A stretch of DNA of 64,000 nt from Anarhynchus alexandrinus (Eukaryota; Chordata; Aves; Charadriiformes; Charadriidae): the NCBI GenBank assembly GCA_008711295.1, contig VUYV01000100.1, positions 124,001-188,000 on the forward strand, read 5' to 3'. A program made the translations under genes and the position numbers. This document shows, piece by piece, positions 62,628-64,000 of the stretch. How positions within the stretch are numbered: position 1 is the stretch's first letter; every line of letters begins with the position of its first letter. Below the pieces are notes generated by a model. The model had not been told where the DNA came from. It saw only the letters and a list, made by a program, of their open reading frames with translations, and searched no databases.

Positions 62628-62948
62628 CTCTTCAACTTGGCCATCTTCACCGCCATCTTTTTCTTTGTCTTCCTCTTCATCATCATCATAGTCTTCTTCC
62701 TCATCTTCTTCTTCTTCAGATGATGTGTCCCCTGCTCCGTCAACTTGCAGAACAAGTGGTGCTTGTGGTTGTGCCTGCTGCTGTTGTGGTTGCTGCTGAC
62801 CAGCTGCAGGAATCTGTGCTTGAGCCGGTGTAGGGGCAGCCACTGTTGTAGGTATGACTTGTGTTTTATTTCCTGTAAACAGGATCTGCTGAGGCTGAAT
62901 AATCACTCCTGTCTGCTGGGAAATCCCTCCAGGGATAGGAGCCAAAAC
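62628..62948 (-). CDS. GTF2A1: GTF2A1 exon: Gln-rich spacer, Taspase1 site, acidic run
   Basis: A 321-bp minus-strand exon of 107 codons, phase 0 at both ends. It encodes VLAPIPGGISQQTGVIIQPQ, a Pro/Ala/Gln-rich stretch (AAGQQQPQQQQAQPQ), LVLQVDGAGDTSSEEEE and a long Glu/Asp run ending ..GEDGQVEE. The human protein has the same order. QVDG (62747-62736) is the known Taspase1 cleavage site that splits the alpha/beta precursor into the TFIIA alpha and beta chains. The acceptor follows CCATCAG and the donor is GAG|GTAAAC. The residue after QVDG is Ala where human has Thr. The acidic run is a low-complexity region prone to length change. Confidence 0.97.
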
Positions 62949-63826
62949 CTGATGGAATATCATTGCAAGTACTGTGGCTACTTCCATAACAGACTACCAC
63001 ATCACTTACTCACAGAAAACAATTAAATATCAATCTGACTTGCACTAATTAGGAGAAACGAGTTACAAATATTCCACCTATATCAGATACAGAATTTAAT
63101 CTTCAATAACGTACCTTCTTTCAGTACTCCCATATTCATTTTCTGCATTTTGCATTGCTAAATCTAAGAAAACCTACTGTCTTTCCATTCTAAAATGCTA
63201 GCACTGCCACCACACTTGAGTTCCAAGCACAGGAGAAGAATGTTTAAACTCAAGTAAAAGATTATTTTTAAACCTTCTCTATAAAACATTTAACTTTAAA
63301 CCCTCTACAAATTGTTATTCAAGCTTAAACTGCACAACTGTGACACAATGCTAAATTAAATGCTTACACAGTCTGGACACACAGTTGACCTTGTAGCTCA
63401 ACAAAATCCTCATAAAAAATACTGTATTCATTACCAAAATAAGGAAAGGCTGGTGGTGGTGTTTGTTTTAGGTATTTTCTTCTATATGTTATGTGACAGA
63501 ATAAATTTTAACTGATAAACACATTTCTAAAAGTATGTAGACTAGCATTATGCACAAAATGTAATTGTCATCAGGGGACATACAAAAGAAATTTTAAACT
63601 GCAGCCAGTCAGAATTTGGCAAGAATAAAAGTGACACTGAAAATGGCATTTCAAAATTGTTCATTAAAAAAAAACAACAAACACTTTTTAACACAATTCC
63701 CTTTTTTTTTTATATACCTATTCTGACTTTGTGTTCTATTTCAATTTGCTCATAAAAATGCAAGCCTCTTTAGTAATTACTCTATCTTTTTTCTTTCAAG
63801 TGTACCCATTCAAAAATTTTCTTTAC
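62949..63826 (-). other. GTF2A1: GTF2A1 intron
   Basis: Intron of 878 bp with a GTAAAG donor (63826-63821) and CCATCAG acceptor. It is AT-rich, with no repeat or gene recognised. Confidence 0.9.
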
Positions 63827-63960
63827 CTGCTGTATAACAGGTGCTTGTACTCCACCAGGCTGCATTTGTGGTATGACCTGCTGCTGTAGAACAACTGGCT
63901 GCTGTGGTTGAATGATATACTGAGCTCCATTTGCAGTTCTAACTACTTGGAGGATCTGGC
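63827..63960 (-). CDS. GTF2A1: GTF2A1 exon: Gln-rich central region
   Basis: A 134-bp minus-strand exon encoding (G)QILQVVRTANGAQYIIQPQQ, then PVVLQQQVIPQMQPGGVQAP and VIQQ. This aligns with the human glutamine-rich central part (..GQLLQVVRAANGAQYIFQPQ..). The acceptor is ATTATAG (63967-63961) and the donor CAG|GTAAAG. The first two bases complete a glycine codon from the next exon upstream, which is outside the window. This region is a poorly conserved, probably flexible linker of the alpha chain. The remaining N-terminal exons, with the four-helix-bundle domain, lie beyond 64000. Confidence 0.96.
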
Positions 63961-64000
63961 CTATAATAAAATAAATATCAAATTAATCAAATATAGAACT

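Noticed and set aside
62381..62833. A 150-codon plus-strand open frame rich in Leu and His
   Set aside because: It is antisense to the GTF2A1 exon with the Glu/Asp run; a GAA/GAG/GAT-rich sequence reads as Leu/Ser/His-rich on the other strand.

Overview
This is a vertebrate nuclear window, almost certainly from a bird. It is AT-rich, its genes are split into short exons inside kilobase introns, and it carries many CR1-type LINE fragments ending in the ATTCTATG-like 3' repeat typical of avian CR1. It also has two endogenous-retrovirus LTRs of a type common in birds. I cannot name the species from sequence alone. The scaffold contains five single-N joins (12197, 32571, 33906, 49048, 57071), and at least three have duplicated flanks that look like unmerged contig ends or alleles.

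Two protein-coding genes are supported, arranged tail to tail. TSHR (thyrotropin receptor, a glycoprotein-hormone GPCR) runs on the + strand. Exons equivalent to human exons 4-10 are at 3814-3888, 5242-5316, 8752-8829, 9817-9885, 21088-21165, exon 9 (present twice, 33338-33526 and 35422-35610) and 37209-38619. All junctions are phase 2, with clean AG/GT sites. Exons 1-3 (signal peptide and first leucine-rich repeats) lie upstream of the window. GTF2A1 (TFIIA alpha/beta precursor) runs on the - strand. Its last four coding exons are at 63960-63827, 62948-62628, 59953-59864 and 55626-55519, and a long 3'UTR probably extends down to about 51 kb. The TSHR-GTF2A1 neighbourhood matches the known human order on 14q31.

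Layout: 1-38.6 kb is TSHR. Intron 7 (about 11 kb) holds two CR1 copies and a TA/TATG microsatellite. Intron 8 holds a truncated LTR, at least five CR1 fragments of different ages, and the exon 9 duplication. From 38.6 to about 51 kb is TSHR 3'UTR plus the intergenic interval, with a CR1 at 39.33-40.63 kb and a very old CR1 at 44.0-44.9 kb. From about 51 to 64 kb is GTF2A1 3'UTR, exons and introns, including an old CR1 (57.8-58.5 kb) and a solo LTR with a perfect 5-bp target duplication (61426-62010).

No new biological system is evident. The observations most worth checking are the apparent tandem duplication of TSHR exon 9, most likely an assembly artefact that would put an in-frame 63-residue repeat into a predicted receptor; a furin-like RKRR site in the TSHR hinge; the retained glycine at the presumed chicken domestication-sweep position; and the structurally clean solo LTR inside GTF2A1.
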